64,000 nucleotides of DNA from Peribacillus frigoritolerans (GCF_030676415.1 NZ_JAUUTW010000003.1:274066-338065); one strand, 5' to 3'. Positions 24,932 to 34,205 are shown, numbered from the stretch's first letter. Numbers and translations: made by a program. The notes: generated by a model from the sequence alone, not told the origin.

Positions 24932-26083
24932 ATGCGGGAAGTGGTTATCGTTGAAGGGATTCGCACGCCGGTAGGCAGAAGGAACGGTGTCTTGAGAGAC
25001 GTTCGCCCTGATGATCTGGCAGGGGAAGTATTGAAGAAGCTGATTGAAAAGGCGGGAATCGATCCGGCTATTGTCGATGATGTCATTTTAGGTTGTGTTT
25101 CACAGTCGGGCGAACAGGCCGGTGATATAGCAAGGGTTGCTGCACTGATTGCCGGATTTCCGCTTGAAGTGCCGGGAACGACGATTGACCGTCAATGCGG
25201 ATCAAGTCAGCAGGCAGTCCATTTCGCTTCCCAGGCCATCTTGTCGGGTGATATGGATGTGGTAGTGGCCGGCGGAGTGGAAAACATGTCACGAGTTCCC
25301 ATGGGGTCTAATTATCAAGGTGCTGTAACAAGCCAAAAGTATATGGACTTGTATGAGGTGATCAACCAAGGCTTATCAGCTGAGAGAATCGCCGATAAGT
25401 GGGGAATAACACGTGAAGATTGTGATCAGTTTTCCGTTGAGAGTCATGCCAAGGCAATACGTGCTCAAAAAGAAGGGCATTTTAACAGTGAAATGATATC
25501 AGTAAGGGGTACTGATAAAGAAGGAAATCAAATCGAAGTTACGGAAGATCAAGGCCCAAGGGGTGGAACTACGCTTGAAGTACTTGCTGGATTGAAACCG
25601 GTTTTTCAAGAAGGCGGTTTAATCCATGCAGGGAACTCAAGTCAAATCAGTGACGGTGCTGCCGCTTTATTATTGATGGAACGCAGTAAAGCCGAAGAAC
25701 TTGGATTGAAACCGCGCTTTAAAGTGCATACACGGGTTGTTGTCGGGTCAGATCCCACCCTGATGCTTACGGGACCGATTCCCGCCACCCAAAAAGCTTT
25801 GGAAAAAGCGGGTCTTACAATTGATGATATCGATATCTTTGAAGTGAATGAGGCTTTCGCTCCTGTACCGATTGCCTGGCTAAAAGAAACGGGGGCAGAC
25901 CCCAAGAAGCTGAATCCAAATGGCGGGGCGATTGCCTTGGGTCATCCTCTTGGCGGCAGCGGGGCCCGGTTGATGGTGTCGATGATCCATGAGTTAGAAA
26001 GGACGGGCGGCCGTTATGGGCTACAAACAATGTGTGAAGGCCACGGCATGGCGAATGCCACCATCATTGAAAGATTGGACTGA
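24932..26083 (+). CDS. Acetyl-CoA acetyltransferase (thiolase)
   Basis: 383 residues. All thiolase residues are in place: nucleophile Cys89 in DRQCGSSQQA, the His of GGAIALGHPLGGSGARL and the second Cys in MCEGHGMANATI. It cleaves 3-oxoacyl-CoA (or condenses acetyl-CoA), the last step of the cycle begun by the neighbouring dehydrogenases. No enoyl-CoA hydratase gene lies in this operon, so that step must come from elsewhere. AAGGGGAGAG before the ATG. Confidence 0.93.
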   Translation: MREVVIVEGIRTPVGRRNGVLRDVRPDDLAGEVLKKLIEKAGIDPAIVDDVILGCVSQSGEQAGDIARVAALIAGFPLEVPGTTIDRQCGSSQQAVHFASQAILSGDMDVVVAGGVENMSRVPMGSNYQGAVTSQKYMDLYEVINQGLSAERIADKWGITREDCDQFSVESHAKAIRAQKEGHFNSEMISVRGTDKEGNQIEVTEDQGPRGGTTLEVLAGLKPVFQEGGLIHAGNSSQISDGAAALLLMERSKAEELGLKPRFKVHTRVVVGSDPTLMLTGPIPATQKALEKAGLTIDDIDIFEVNEAFAPVPIAWLKETGADPKKLNPNGGAIALGHPLGGSGARLMVSMIHELERTGGRYGLQTMCEGHGMANATIIERLD

Positions 26084-26215
26084 AGCTGGACTATCCATTT
26101 ATGAACATTCGTATTTCGCACGAAAGTAAAAGCTGAAAAAGGGATGAAGCCGACCATCGGCAGGCTTTGCCTGAACTCTTTCTGTTGATGGTGGTTACTT
26201 GAGGAGGAAAATGAT

Positions 26216-27796
26216 ATGTCAGTAACGATTAAAAATATCTTTGATCAGACGGTTCAGGAATTCCCCATTAAAGAAGCTATCTACGACGTGAGAAGAAATA
26301 TCCGCTATACGTACATTCAATGGAATGAGCAGGTGAATAGGTTGGCGGCGGCCCTTCAAGCGGAAGGGGTGCGAAAAGGGGACAGGGTCTCTACGTACCT
26401 TTACAACAATGAAGAGCTTGCCACCGCATTCTTTGCTTGTGCAAAAATCGGTGCAATCTTTAATCCGATCAATTTCCGTTTAATGCCGGAAGAGTTGGCT
26501 TTCATCTTGAACGACGCTGCTCCAAAGGTCGTTTTATTCGAACACGAATTGGAAGTGAACGTTGCCGCAGTTGAAAAGCGATTTCCGGAGATGGCCTTCT
26601 GGTATATTGATGATGATGTGCCTGGGTATGCCAAAGGTTACCGTCAGAAAATGGCCAGTATCTCATCAAAGCCAGATGAAGTGGATGTTCACGAAGATGA
26701 TATCTATGCCATCATGTATACGAGCGGGACAACCGGACGTCCCAAAGGGGTCATTCACCTTCATAAAGACATGGTCAAACAAGCCGAGATTTTAATAGAG
26801 GCTATGAAGTACGAGCGCTCTGATATCGGTTTGATTACTGCACCGATGTTTCATTGTGCTGAATTGCACTGTTCCTTTTTACCTCGCGTACAGGTCGGTG
26901 CCGCAAATGTCATATTACATCAGTTTAATCCCAAAGAGGTCATGGAACTGATTGAATCCGAGGGGATCACCAAGTTTTTTGCTGCACCTACGATGTGGAA
27001 CATGCTCATTCAGGAAAACTTGGATGAGTATAAATTCCAGAGTTTGAAGCTAGGGCTTTATGGAGCAGCCCCGATGGCTCCATCACTTGTACGTGCCTGT
27101 CAGGAGAAACTCGGCATCCAGTTCATCCAAGCTTATGGAATGACTGAAATGGGTCCTGCCATCACTCTCCTATTGGAGGAAGATCAAATTAGGAAAGCGG
27201 GTTCCGCCGGCAAGGCATGTTCCGATCATGAAATCATCATTGCCCGTCCGAATGACGAAGGGCCATCGGATCCCGAGGATATGCTGGAACCTGGGGAAAC
27301 AGGGGAAATCCTTGTGAAGGGTCCGTGTATCATGCAGGGTTATTTTCAAAAAGATAGAGAGACCGAAAAGGCGCTTTACAAAGGCTGGTACCATTCCGGT
27401 GACATCGGCTTCCTAGATGAAGATGGATATCTGTGGGTCAAGGACCGGGTGGACGACATGATTATTTCTGGAGGGGAAAATATTTATCCACGTGAAGTGG
27501 AAGATACACTATATGAGCATCAAGGAGTTCTCGACTGTGCAGTACTTGGTCAGCCAGATAATCAATGGGGGGAAGTGGTAACGGCCTTCATCGTAGCCAA
27601 AGACCCAACGCTTGCGGAAATCGATTTAGAAATTTGGTGTAAGAACAGTGATACACTGGCGAACTATAAACGTCCAAGAAGATATATCTTCTGTAATGAG
27701 CTGCCTCGAAATGCAAGTGGGAAAATACAAAAATTCTTGCTTCGTAAGCAGTTGGAAGAACATGTTGATGGCGAAAGTTTAAGGAACTTTCTTTAA
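26216..27796 (+). CDS. AMP-forming acyl-CoA ligase
   Basis: 526 residues, ANL superfamily. P-loop YTSGTTGRPKGVIH (about 174-187), A5-type motif YGMTEMGPA, the hinge WYHSGDIGFLDEDGYLWVKD and the C-terminal catalytic Lys in LPRNASGKIQKFLLRK. It activates a carboxylic acid as the acyl-AMP and then the CoA thioester, feeding the operon's dehydrogenase and thiolase. The chain length it takes (medium, long or branched) cannot be told. GAGGAGG before the ATG. 132 bases after the thiolase gene, last in the operon; no obvious terminator follows directly. Confidence 0.92.
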   Translation: MSVTIKNIFDQTVQEFPIKEAIYDVRRNIRYTYIQWNEQVNRLAAALQAEGVRKGDRVSTYLYNNEELATAFFACAKIGAIFNPINFRLMPEELAFILNDAAPKVVLFEHELEVNVAAVEKRFPEMAFWYIDDDVPGYAKGYRQKMASISSKPDEVDVHEDDIYAIMYTSGTTGRPKGVIHLHKDMVKQAEILIEAMKYERSDIGLITAPMFHCAELHCSFLPRVQVGAANVILHQFNPKEVMELIESEGITKFFAAPTMWNMLIQENLDEYKFQSLKLGLYGAAPMAPSLVRACQEKLGIQFIQAYGMTEMGPAITLLLEEDQIRKAGSAGKACSDHEIIIARPNDEGPSDPEDMLEPGETGEILVKGPCIMQGYFQKDRETEKALYKGWYHSGDIGFLDEDGYLWVKDRVDDMIISGGENIYPREVEDTLYEHQGVLDCAVLGQPDNQWGEVVTAFIVAKDPTLAEIDLEIWCKNSDTLANYKRPRRYIFCNELPRNASGKIQKFLLRKQLEEHVDGESLRNFL

Positions 27797-27972
27797 TGCT
27801 GGGGTCAATAGGAATAAAACTACTGATAAATTAGGGGTGGAAAAGTCATTTTTAGAATTGCTTGGCATGCGATAATACGTGGAAGGAAGAAATTTAATAA
27901 AGAACGTAACAGATATTGATGAATTATTATATAAATAATAATCCTGTGGAACAAATCAAGGTAAGAGAATAG

Positions 27973-28142
27973 TTATCCACAACAAAAATGCAGCGTGGTT
28001 AGTGAAACATTCCTTTTATCCACATAATCCACAGGGTTATCCAGAAATAACATTATTTTCATGTTAATAAGCGGAATAATTGCACCTAATTCTTGTCAGT
28101 ATTTTCTGAATATATCCACAATATACACAGGGCTGTGGATAA
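27973..28142. promoter_or_regulatory. DnaA-box cluster in a gene-free interval
   Basis: The 408-bp interval 27797-28204 has no gene. It carries three perfect DnaA boxes (TTATCCACA at 27973-27981 and 28016-28024; reverse copy TGTGGATAA at 28134-28142). Three more differ by one base: TAATCCACA 28025-28033, TTATCCAGA 28037-28045, ATATCCACA 28112-28120. Six boxes in 170 bp far exceeds chance. B. subtilis has comparable chromosomal DnaA-box clusters away from oriC that titrate DnaA and restrain initiation. There is no dnaA/dnaN gene here, so this is not oriC. Confidence 0.75.
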
Positions 28143-28164
28143 GCCATATAAATATAGAAATTAT

Positions 28165-28192
28165 AAGGGGCTGATTTACAGCCCCTTGCTTT
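28165..28192. terminator. Bidirectional terminator downstream of yfhD
   Basis: AAGGGGCTG / CAGCCCCTT with a five-base loop, beside the yfhD stop codon. T-rich flanks are moderate on both strands. Confidence 0.75.
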
Positions 28193-28204
28193 GATTTCTC
28201 CTGG

Positions 28205-28390
28205 TTATAAGCGGCGATTATGAGCACGGCGATCAGCCGCATTTGCCCGGGCTTGTGCCTCGATATCTTCCTGGTCAGCCAGTTCGGAAGAATATTCAAC
28301 GTCAAGTCCGTCACTTTTCAGGTTTTTGGGAACCTGAGGAAGTTTCTGTTTGTTCTTATCTCGATTATGGTGTATATTATTGCGTCCCAT
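28205..28390 (-). CDS. yfhD: YfhD-family small protein
   Basis: 61 residues, highly charged, matching the YfhD family of bacilli: MGRNNIHHNRDKNKQKLPQV, then SSELADQEDIEAQARANAAD. The function is not known. ATG 28390 with GGGGGAG eight bases upstream is the start; the open frame continues 27 codons back through the yfhE terminator and is not used. It sits in the conserved order yfhD-yfhE-yfhF-recX. Confidence 0.85.
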   Translation of the reverse strand: MGRNNIHHNRDKNKQKLPQVPKNLKSDGLDVEYSSELADQEDIEAQARANAADRRAHNRRL

Positions 28391-28412
28391 GTTAGCTCCC
28401 CCTAGAATAAAG

Positions 28413-28450
28413 AATAAGCTGGAGATGAATTTTTTCATCTCCAGCTTATT
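28413..28450 (-). terminator. Very strong terminator of yfhE
   Basis: Perfect 17-bp stem from AATAAGCTGGAGATGAA to its complement with a four-base loop, between yfhE and yfhD. The minus-strand tail is only moderately T-rich (CTTTATTC). Confidence 0.85.
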
Positions 28451-28495
28451 TTGTGTTGAGTGGCTGTTCAAAATGTAAGGGAAAAAACTCCAAAC

Positions 28496-28618
28496 TTAAC
28501 GACGGGATTTCTTTTCCGTATATCCACCAGCACGATCTGCTTTTTTAAATTCGCGAGCATAAAGAATCGCTTGGGTACTAGTTAAGTTACTTTTCTCTTT
28601 ATCGTGTTTTTTGAGCAA
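28496..28618 (-). CDS. yfhE: YfhE-family small protein
   Basis: 40 residues, very basic: KKHDKEKSNLTSTQAILYAR, then EFKKADRAGGYTEKKSRR. The AEFKKADRAGGY-type core identifies the YfhE family, unknown in function and confined to bacilli. TTG start at 28618 with GGAGATG upstream. Its small size and TTG start make it easy to miss. Located between yfhD and yfhF as in B. subtilis. Confidence 0.85.
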   Translation of the reverse strand: MLKKHDKEKSNLTSTQAILYAREFKKADRAGGYTEKKSRR

Positions 28619-28671
28619 TTAGATCATCTCCATTCCACTTAATATCCCTATTTTTTCCTAAAATGACCCTT

Positions 28672-29592
28672 TCATACGTGAGAATCTTCTTTTAAGATAT
28701 TTTGTAAAGCTTCTTTAAGGGTTGGAAAGGAGAATGTGAATCCTTCCTCTTTAAGTTTAGTGGGAAGGACATTTTGCCCTTCAAGTACAAGTATACTCAT
28801 TTCCCCCAGCAGTTTCTTGAGGAAGAAGGGAGGTACGGGTAACCAATGTGGCCGGTGCAGGACAGCTCCTATCGTTTTCCCGAATGTATCCATTTGAACG
28901 GGGTTCGGTGCCGTAAAATTGACTGGACCTTCTATCCGCTGATCGTTCATGCAAAAGATGATTGCACGGACTACGTCATGGATATGAATCCAGGAAAGCC
29001 ACTGATTCCCTTTGCCCATCTTTCCTCCTCCGAGCAGTTTATAGGGGAGGACCATCATTGGCAGTGCGCCGTCTTTTTCTCCCAGAATGACCCCGAATCT
29101 AGTTAGGATCAACCTTTTAGTGTAAGAGCGAGATTTAGCCGCTTCCTTTTCCCATAGTTGAACAGTACGGGCCAAGAAATCATCCCCAATGGATTCAGAG
29201 GTTTCGGTAAAGGTTTCATCGTCCGAAATACCATAATATCCGATGGCACTTGCATTAATGATAACGGATACTTTTTCGGGGAGTATGGATATGATCCGGT
29301 TCATCTCTTTGGAAGCTTCGACCCTGCTTTCGACGATCCGGCGTTTTCGTTCAGGTGTCCAACGCCCGCTGTTCAGAGATTCACCAGCAAGGTTAATGAA
29401 AATATCGAGCCCCGCCAAATGCTTTTCCGGCTTTGCGTCCTTGGTCAACCAGCCGATATATGTCAAATTAGTCTGTTTTATAAATTTTTCGGGATGACGG
29501 GTCAAAATATATATATCATGATTTTCTTTTGATAATTCATCAATAAGGGCTGTGCCGACAAAACCGCTTCCACCAGCAATGGCTATTTTCAC
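28672..29592 (-). CDS. yfhF: TIGR01777-family epimerase YfhF
   Basis: 306 residues (B. subtilis YfhF is about 303). Rossmann motif GGSGFVG, FINLAGESLNSGRWTPERKR and SASAIGYYG-like motif (NASAIGYYGISDDE) define the SDR39U1/TIGR01777 family. The C-terminal DUF1731-like end (PHWLPVPPFFLKKLLGEMSI, then LEGQNVLPTKL) is intact. Substrate unknown; the cofactor is NAD(P). GTG 29592 is the preferred start, with AAAGGAAG upstream; the ATG of the longer frame at 29652 has no signal. Divergent from recX. Paralogue of the gene at 2925. Confidence 0.9.
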   Translation of the reverse strand: MKIAIAGGSGFVGTALIDELSKENHDIYILTRHPEKFIKQTNLTYIGWLTKDAKPEKHLAGLDIFINLAGESLNSGRWTPERKRRIVESRVEASKEMNRIISILPEKVSVIINASAIGYYGISDDETFTETSESIGDDFLARTVQLWEKEAAKSRSYTKRLILTRFGVILGEKDGALPMMVLPYKLLGGGKMGKGNQWLSWIHIHDVVRAIIFCMNDQRIEGPVNFTAPNPVQMDTFGKTIGAVLHRPHWLPVPPFFLKKLLGEMSILVLEGQNVLPTKLKEEGFTFSFPTLKEALQNILKEDSHV

Positions 29593-29717
29593 GAAAACCA
29601 CTTCCTTTCCCTTTCTTTCCTTCACTTTACCATGTCCATTTTCTTTTTTCATTTTTAGACATGCTATATATAGAAATGGTAAACGTAAAGGGGTAAAGTA
29701 GGGGTGGGGGTGGATTT

Positions 29718-30515
29718 ATGCCAAACATAACAAAAATAACGACCCAAAAGAAACGTAAAGATCGTTATAACATTTTCGTTGACGAAAAATATGCCTTCAG
29801 TGTAGACGAAGAAGTGCTATTGAAATTTCATTTGAAAAAGGGTACGGAACTTGATGACCTGCTTTTGGCAGAAATACAATTCCATGATGAAATCCAAAAA
29901 GCATTTACCGATGCACTTAATTATTTATCATACCGGATGCGCTCCGAATCGGAAATTCGCCTTTATTTAAAAAGGAAGGAAACGGAAGAGCCGATCATTA
30001 AGGAAGCGATACATAAACTATACAGCTTTAACTATTTAGACGACCTTGAATTTGCCAAGGCTTACGTAAGGACCCATGTGAATGGAGGCAATAAAGGGCC
30101 CACTACCCTTAAGCTCGAGCTTAAGGAAAAAGGGGTGCAAGAAAAGTTAGTTGTCGAGGCATTGAAGGAATACCCTTTTGATATTCAAATTGAACATGCA
30201 AGGAACCTCGCTGGAAAAGCGGTCAAAAAGGAAAAAAACATTTCCGAACGAGCTTTAAGGCTGAAAGTTGAACAAACCTTGTTACGGAAAGGTTTCCCTA
30301 GAGATGTCATCCAAGAAGCACTTGAAGATGTGACGGTTGAAAAGGATGAAGATGAACAATGGAATTCTCTTTGCCACCATGCCGAAAAAATGCAACGCCG
30401 ATATAAAAAACATGAAGGCTTCGAATATGAGCAAAAAATGAAGCAGGCATTATACCGAAAAGGTTTTCCAGTAGAATTGATTGAGCGTTATCTTTCAAAT
30501 CCTGATGGGGATTAA
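29718..30515 (+). CDS. recX: RecX, regulator of RecA
   Basis: 265 residues (B. subtilis 264), the long RecX form of bacilli. It has three-helix RecX repeats: LNYLSYRMRSESEIRLYLKR, then FNYLDDLEFAKAYVRTHVNG and the following KGPTTLKLELKEKGV. RecX binds RecA filaments and modulates strand exchange and the SOS response. Start ATG 29718 preceded by GGGGGTGG. Followed after 75 bases by yfhH on the same strand. Confidence 0.95.
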   Translation: MPNITKITTQKKRKDRYNIFVDEKYAFSVDEEVLLKFHLKKGTELDDLLLAEIQFHDEIQKAFTDALNYLSYRMRSESEIRLYLKRKETEEPIIKEAIHKLYSFNYLDDLEFAKAYVRTHVNGGNKGPTTLKLELKEKGVQEKLVVEALKEYPFDIQIEHARNLAGKAVKKEKNISERALRLKVEQTLLRKGFPRDVIQEALEDVTVEKDEDEQWNSLCHHAEKMQRRYKKHEGFEYEQKMKQALYRKGFPVELIERYLSNPDGD

Positions 30516-30590
30516 GTGCATCAATAGCCAAATCACAAAATTTTGTTTAATATAGAAGTAAATTAATATTTCATTTAAGGAGTCATATAT

Positions 30591-30902
30591 ATGAGCGACG
30601 TAAGATACAGCAAGTTGTCCGCCTATGAACTACAACAGGAAATTGCAGCGTTGACTGAAAAAGCGAGAAAAGCAGAGCAATTGGGAATGGTTAATGAATT
30701 TTCCGTATTGGAACGAAAAGTGACGATGGCGAAGGCCTATTTGTTAAATCCGGATGATTTCAAAAAAGGTGAAATATATCAAATTGACGGAGATCCCGGT
30801 GTCTATTTCAAAATTGATTATATGAACGGCGTATTCGCCTGGGGTTACCGCTTAGGTGGTAGCGGTAAGGAAGAAGCACTTCCGATTTCCATGTTGAAAT
30901 AA
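30591..30902 (+). CDS. yfhH: YfhH family protein (DUF1811)
   Basis: 103 residues (B. subtilis YfhH 104). N-terminal helical hairpin (AYELQQEIAALTEKARKAEQ) followed by an SH3-like domain (KKGEIYQIDGDPGVYFKIDY, then GVFAWGYRLGG). Crystal structures of the family exist but no function is proven. AAGGAG nine bases before the ATG. Ends at a terminator shared with convergent sspK. Confidence 0.93.
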   Translation: MSDVRYSKLSAYELQQEIAALTEKARKAEQLGMVNEFSVLERKVTMAKAYLLNPDDFKKGEIYQIDGDPGVYFKIDYMNGVFAWGYRLGGSGKEEALPISMLK

Positions 30903-30932
30903 AAAGGAACCGGGGAAGTACCCGATTCCTTC
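30903..30932. terminator. Bidirectional terminator between yfhH and sspK
   Basis: GGAA-C-CGGG / CCCG-A-TTCC, with five T on the minus-strand side and TTCTG on the plus side. Confidence 0.75.
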
Positions 30933-30943
30933 TGATGTACCTT

Positions 30944-31099
30944 TTAATTCGATCGCTCGTTTGATGCTTTCATTCTTTCTTGAGGGTGTGTATTAATACT
31001 GCCATCTGCACGCTTTGAAGCATATCTTGCCTTTGCACGAGGCTCGCCTTGGAATTTATTATTGTTTTGGTTGGGGAATCCTTTTTGTTTATTTCGCAA
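30944..31099 (-). CDS. sspK: Small acid-soluble spore protein K
   Basis: 51 residues. [20 protein letters not shown], then [20 protein letters not shown] and RMKASN match SspK of B. subtilis, a minor SASP made in the forespore. TTG start at 31099 with GGAGGAG seven bases upstream. Its presence shows the host makes endospores. Forespore (SigG-type) expression is known for the family; I could not identify the promoter with confidence. Confidence 0.92.
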   Translation of the reverse strand: MRNKQKGFPNQNNNKFQGEPRAKARYASKRADGSINTHPQERMKASNERSN

Positions 31100-31213
31100 A
31101 ATTTTTCTCCTCCAAGCATCAGATTAAAGAAAGAAGCGTTTCCGCCTACCACTAGTATGGGTATGGGACAGTATAGTTCATTCTGTAAAAATATTGGCAA
31201 TGAGGTGGTTCTA

Positions 31214-31480
31214 ATGAATGATTACCATGAAAGATTAACCAAGATACTGCTTGAGAAAAATGAAAACATCACGTATGAGCAAGCTTTGACTTGGGTGGAA
31301 TTATTATGGGAAGATTTCGAAGCGACCTATGCAAAGGCTGGGCATGAATATGCTGGAGAAGAAATGACATCGCGCGTTGTAAGGACCTGGATTGATAACT
31401 ACGGTGAGCAATTCCACGAATTCATTGCAAAAAACCCTAAATATCAACAGTTATTAAATCAGCAGAATCGAGTGCATTAA
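31214..31480 (+). CDS. yfhJ: WVELL-domain protein YfhJ
   Basis: 88 residues, equal in length to B. subtilis YfhJ. The diagnostic W-V-E-L-L is at about residues 24-28 (YEQALTWVELLWEDFEATYA), followed by the helical tail. Function unknown. ATG 31214, with GAGGTGG upstream, is the start; the open frame extends 55 codons back across the sspK promoter region and is not coding. Divergent from sspK. Confidence 0.93.
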   Translation: MNDYHERLTKILLEKNENITYEQALTWVELLWEDFEATYAKAGHEYAGEEMTSRVVRTWIDNYGEQFHEFIAKNPKYQQLLNQQNRVH

Positions 31481-31523
31481 AAAAGCTGATTCCAGAGGGG
31501 TTCCCTGGAATCAGCTCTTTTTC
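31479..31523. terminator. Bidirectional terminator between yfhJ and yfhP
   Basis: AAAAAGCTGATTCCAG / CTGGAATCAGCT-CTTTTT with a nine-base loop. Confidence 0.95.
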
Positions 31524-31535
31524 AATAAACAGCGA

Positions 31536-32513
31536 CTACAAAATAATATTCAATTTCTTCTGCAGTTTCGCTTCGCTAAAGATCCAGCCGGTATAAGAAT
31601 TCAAGATATTCAATTCGCTGTCTAAATGGACCACTGCCACAAACGGGTAATATCCATTGCTGCGGTATCTTAAATCGATAAAACGGACTTCATAATATTC
31701 TTTTATCTGTTCGATTTCAAAGCGGTAAACCGGAGAAAAGGACAGAAAGGCTGCCAAGTTTATATCCTTCTTGGCGGCTTCAAGAATTTCACTTTCAGGC
31801 AATGGCACTCGATCGAACGTATCAAGAATCGTCACATATCCATTATCGGCTCGTGCCACATAATAATTCTTTTCGGTAATCACCGCAATTTTCCAGCGGT
31901 GAAAACGCATGGTCGGTGATAAAAGGATTTTCCTTGCTCCAGGAATTTGCTGTTTGACCACTCTTTTTATAAAAGCTTGTTCCCTGAATCTGGAAATGTA
32001 ATAAATGACGAGTATCCCGTAAATAGAAAGAAATAAATAGCCTGGAGGAAATCCAAAGCCCCATAATATCAGGCCGGCAACATGTATTCCAAAAATGAAC
32101 GGGTCAAATGTATTGATGACCCCTAAAGCTACCCATTTTGACGAAATCGGCCTAAGAGCCTGGGTTCCATAAGCATTGAATATATCCACGAATACATGAA
32201 GGAATACGGCTAAAATGGTCCAAAGCCAAAGATGAAGGTAATTTGCTTCAGGTATGATGGCGAAAAGTGCTCCGCTGATAATCAAGGGCCAAAGTAAAAC
32301 AGCGGGAATGGAATGCGTTATTCCACGGTGGTTTCGTATATATACAGCGTTATTCTTTAATTTTAAAACGGTGTCAATGTCTGGAGCTTGTGACCCCAAT
32401 ATCGTTCCTGCTATGACTGCACTTGCAGTGACTGGGCTCTGCGCAATGACAGGATCTAATGTGGCAAGACCTCCAAGAGCAATCCCCATGACAAAGTGAG
32501 TACCTGTATCCAA
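31536..32513 (-). CDS. yfhP: YfhP membrane-bound metal-dependent hydrolase
   Basis: 325 residues (B. subtilis 327). Family YdjM/DUF457: metal-site histidines in THFVMGIALGG and in NHRGITHSIPAV, with aspartates in GSQAPDIDTVL and HVFVDIFNAYG. Three to four membrane spans are followed by a soluble C-terminal domain. In B. subtilis YfhP is annotated as a possible negative regulator of mutY, fabL, sspE and itself, all of which lie just downstream here. TTG start with GGGAGG eight bases upstream. Divergent from mutY. Confidence 0.92.
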   Translation of the reverse strand: MDTGTHFVMGIALGGLATLDPVIAQSPVTASAVIAGTILGSQAPDIDTVLKLKNNAVYIRNHRGITHSIPAVLLWPLIISGALFAIIPEANYLHLWLWTILAVFLHVFVDIFNAYGTQALRPISSKWVALGVINTFDPFIFGIHVAGLILWGFGFPPGYLFLSIYGILVIYYISRFREQAFIKRVVKQQIPGARKILLSPTMRFHRWKIAVITEKNYYVARADNGYVTILDTFDRVPLPESEILEAAKKDINLAAFLSFSPVYRFEIEQIKEYYEVRFIDLRYRSNGYYPFVAVVHLDSELNILNSYTGWIFSEAKLQKKLNIIL

Positions 32514-32720
32514 AAAACTAACCTCCCTGCCACAATTTGAAAAAAATGGTCTTCTTTCATCATACCGTATTTATATATTAACCATCAAATGAATATAATT
32601 TTGACTTATTTCCGTAATCCGTTACAAATAAATGAATATGAAACATGATATTAAAAAAGAATGACCTACTATAGGTATTCCCATTTTTGATAAGAGTGTA
32701 ACATCTTTGGAGGAACTGAT

Positions 32721-33839
32721 GTGAAAGAAATAACGATCCCAACAATAGAAAAAATAAAAATTGATGAATTTCAAAAAGATTTGGTTTCCTGGTTTCTCGA
32801 AGAACAAAGAGAATTGCCGTGGAGGGAAAATAAGGACCCGTACCGTGTTTGGGTTTCTGAAATAATGCTCCAGCAAACGAGAGTGGACACGGTGATTCCT
32901 TATTTTAACCGGTTTGTGGAATGGTTCCCAACACTCGAGGATTTTGCCAATGCCGATGAAGAGAAAATCCTAAAAGCATGGGAAGGGCTAGGATATTACT
33001 CACGTGTAAGGAATCTGCATAATGCCGTTCAGGAAGTGAAGACATCCTATAATGGGGTCGTACCGGATAATCCGGAGGAAATTTCCAAATTGAAAGGTGT
33101 CGGCCCTTATACAGCTGGTGCGATTCTTAGTATTGCATACGGCAAGCCGGAGCCAGCCGTTGATGGAAACGTCATGCGTGTTTTATCAAGGATATTGATG
33201 ATATATGAAGACATAGCAAAGCCAAAGACAAGAAAGACATTCGAAGCTGCCGTCAGAAAGCTGATCGATCATGAACATACCTCTGCCTTCAATCAAGCCT
33301 TGATGGAACTTGGAGCAATGATCTGCACACCAGGTAAGCCTGCCTGCCTATTATGTCCCGTTCAAAGTCATTGTCTAGCATTTGAAGCAGGAGTTCAGTC
33401 GGAATTGCCGGTAAAAATCCAAAAGAAAAAAACGCGGGATGTACCAATTGTCGCTGCCGTTTTAACGAATGAAAAAGGTGAATTTTTAATTCACAAGCGA
33501 GCTTCAGAAGGATTGCTAGCTAACCTTTGGGAATATCCGAACTTCGAAAACCATTCATCCCTTTTGCATAAGAGGGAATTCTTCGAGAGTCGGTTTCAGG
33601 AAATGTATGGCGTCAAACCGGAAATAACTGAATCACTTGTTAGAATTGAGCATGTTTTCTCACATCTCGTTTGGAAAGTGGACACATATAACGGAGTGGT
33701 CAAAGAAGCCATCAGTGAAGAGACACTAAGAGAACAGCAACTTAAGTGGGTGAGTGAAGCAGAGATGGAGGAGTTAGCATTTCCGGTTTCCCACCAAAAA
33801 ATGATGAAGGCGTATAAAGAAAAAGAGTGTATTGAATAA
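32721..33839 (+). CDS. mutY: A/G-specific adenine glycosylase MutY
   Basis: 372 residues. Catalytic Glu in [13 protein letters not shown], helix-hairpin-helix [12 protein letters not shown] and catalytic Asp in [11 protein letters not shown]. The [4Fe-4S] cysteines are C202, C209, C212 and C218 (C-x6-C-x2-C-x5-C). A C-terminal NUDIX-like domain reads the 8-oxoG opposite base. It removes adenine mispaired with 8-oxoguanine. GTG start with GGAGG upstream. Followed closely by the frameshifted membrane-protein gene. Confidence 0.97.
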   Translation: MKEITIPTIEKIKIDEFQKDLVSWFLEEQRELPWRENKDPYRVWVSEIMLQQTRVDTVIPYFNRFVEWFPTLEDFANADEEKILKAWEGLGYYSRVRNLHNAVQEVKTSYNGVVPDNPEEISKLKGVGPYTAGAILSIAYGKPEPAVDGNVMRVLSRILMIYEDIAKPKTRKTFEAAVRKLIDHEHTSAFNQALMELGAMICTPGKPACLLCPVQSHCLAFEAGVQSELPVKIQKKKTRDVPIVAAVLTNEKGEFLIHKRASEGLLANLWEYPNFENHSSLLHKREFFESRFQEMYGVKPEITESLVRIEHVFSHLVWKVDTYNGVVKEAISEETLREQQLKWVSEAEMEELAFPVSHQKMMKAYKEKECIE

Positions 33840-33888
33840 AGAATGTATTTGATTATATGGAAATATAAGGGTATCAAGAGGTGTGACA

Positions 33889-34160
33889 ATGAGGATAGTC
33901 ATTCAAGCATTCATGGGTTCAATCATCATACATGCTTTATATTTTGGGTCTGCGATAATGGTTGGATTCATAAAAACAAGCCGATATAAACCGGACATTG
34001 TAAATGCGTGGGGACAAGCAGGGGCACTTCAGAATGAAACAGTATTCGGTAATGTAATTTCATCTTCTTTATATTCGTTAACAATTTTGGGACAGCCCTG
34101 ATTTGCGCAATCGCTATAACGTCATATAATAAAATCGTGATTAAAAAAAGGCGCTGGTGA
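33889..34160 (+). pseudogene. Small two-span membrane protein gene with an apparent 1-base deletion
   Basis: From ATG 33889 (AGAGGTG upstream) the frame codes for a membrane span (IVIQAFMGSIIIHALYFGSA) and a loop. It then runs into ...SLTILGQP-stop at 34101. Reading on in the next frame from the GGG at 34089-34091 gives T-A-L-I-C-A-I-A-I-T-S-Y-N-K-I-V-I-K-K-R-R-W-stop, a natural second span with a basic cytoplasmic end. One extra G in that run would restore a 90-residue two-span protein. So this is a broken gene, a phase-variable tract or a sequencing error. Family not recognised. Confidence 0.6.
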
Positions 34161-34170
34161 TAGTATGCAT

Positions 34171-34205
34171 AAAAGAGGATATCCGCTAAGATATCCTCTT
34201 CCTTT
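34171..34205. terminator. Bidirectional terminator upstream of yfhS 3' end
   Basis: GAGGATATC / GATATCCTC with a six-base loop; tails TTCCTTTTG (plus) and CTTTTATG (minus). Confidence 0.8.

Noticed and set aside
27973..28142. Chromosomal origin of replication
   Set aside because: Although DnaA boxes are dense, the flanking genes are not dnaA, dnaN or rpmH, and the AT-rich unwinding region typical of oriC is not evident.
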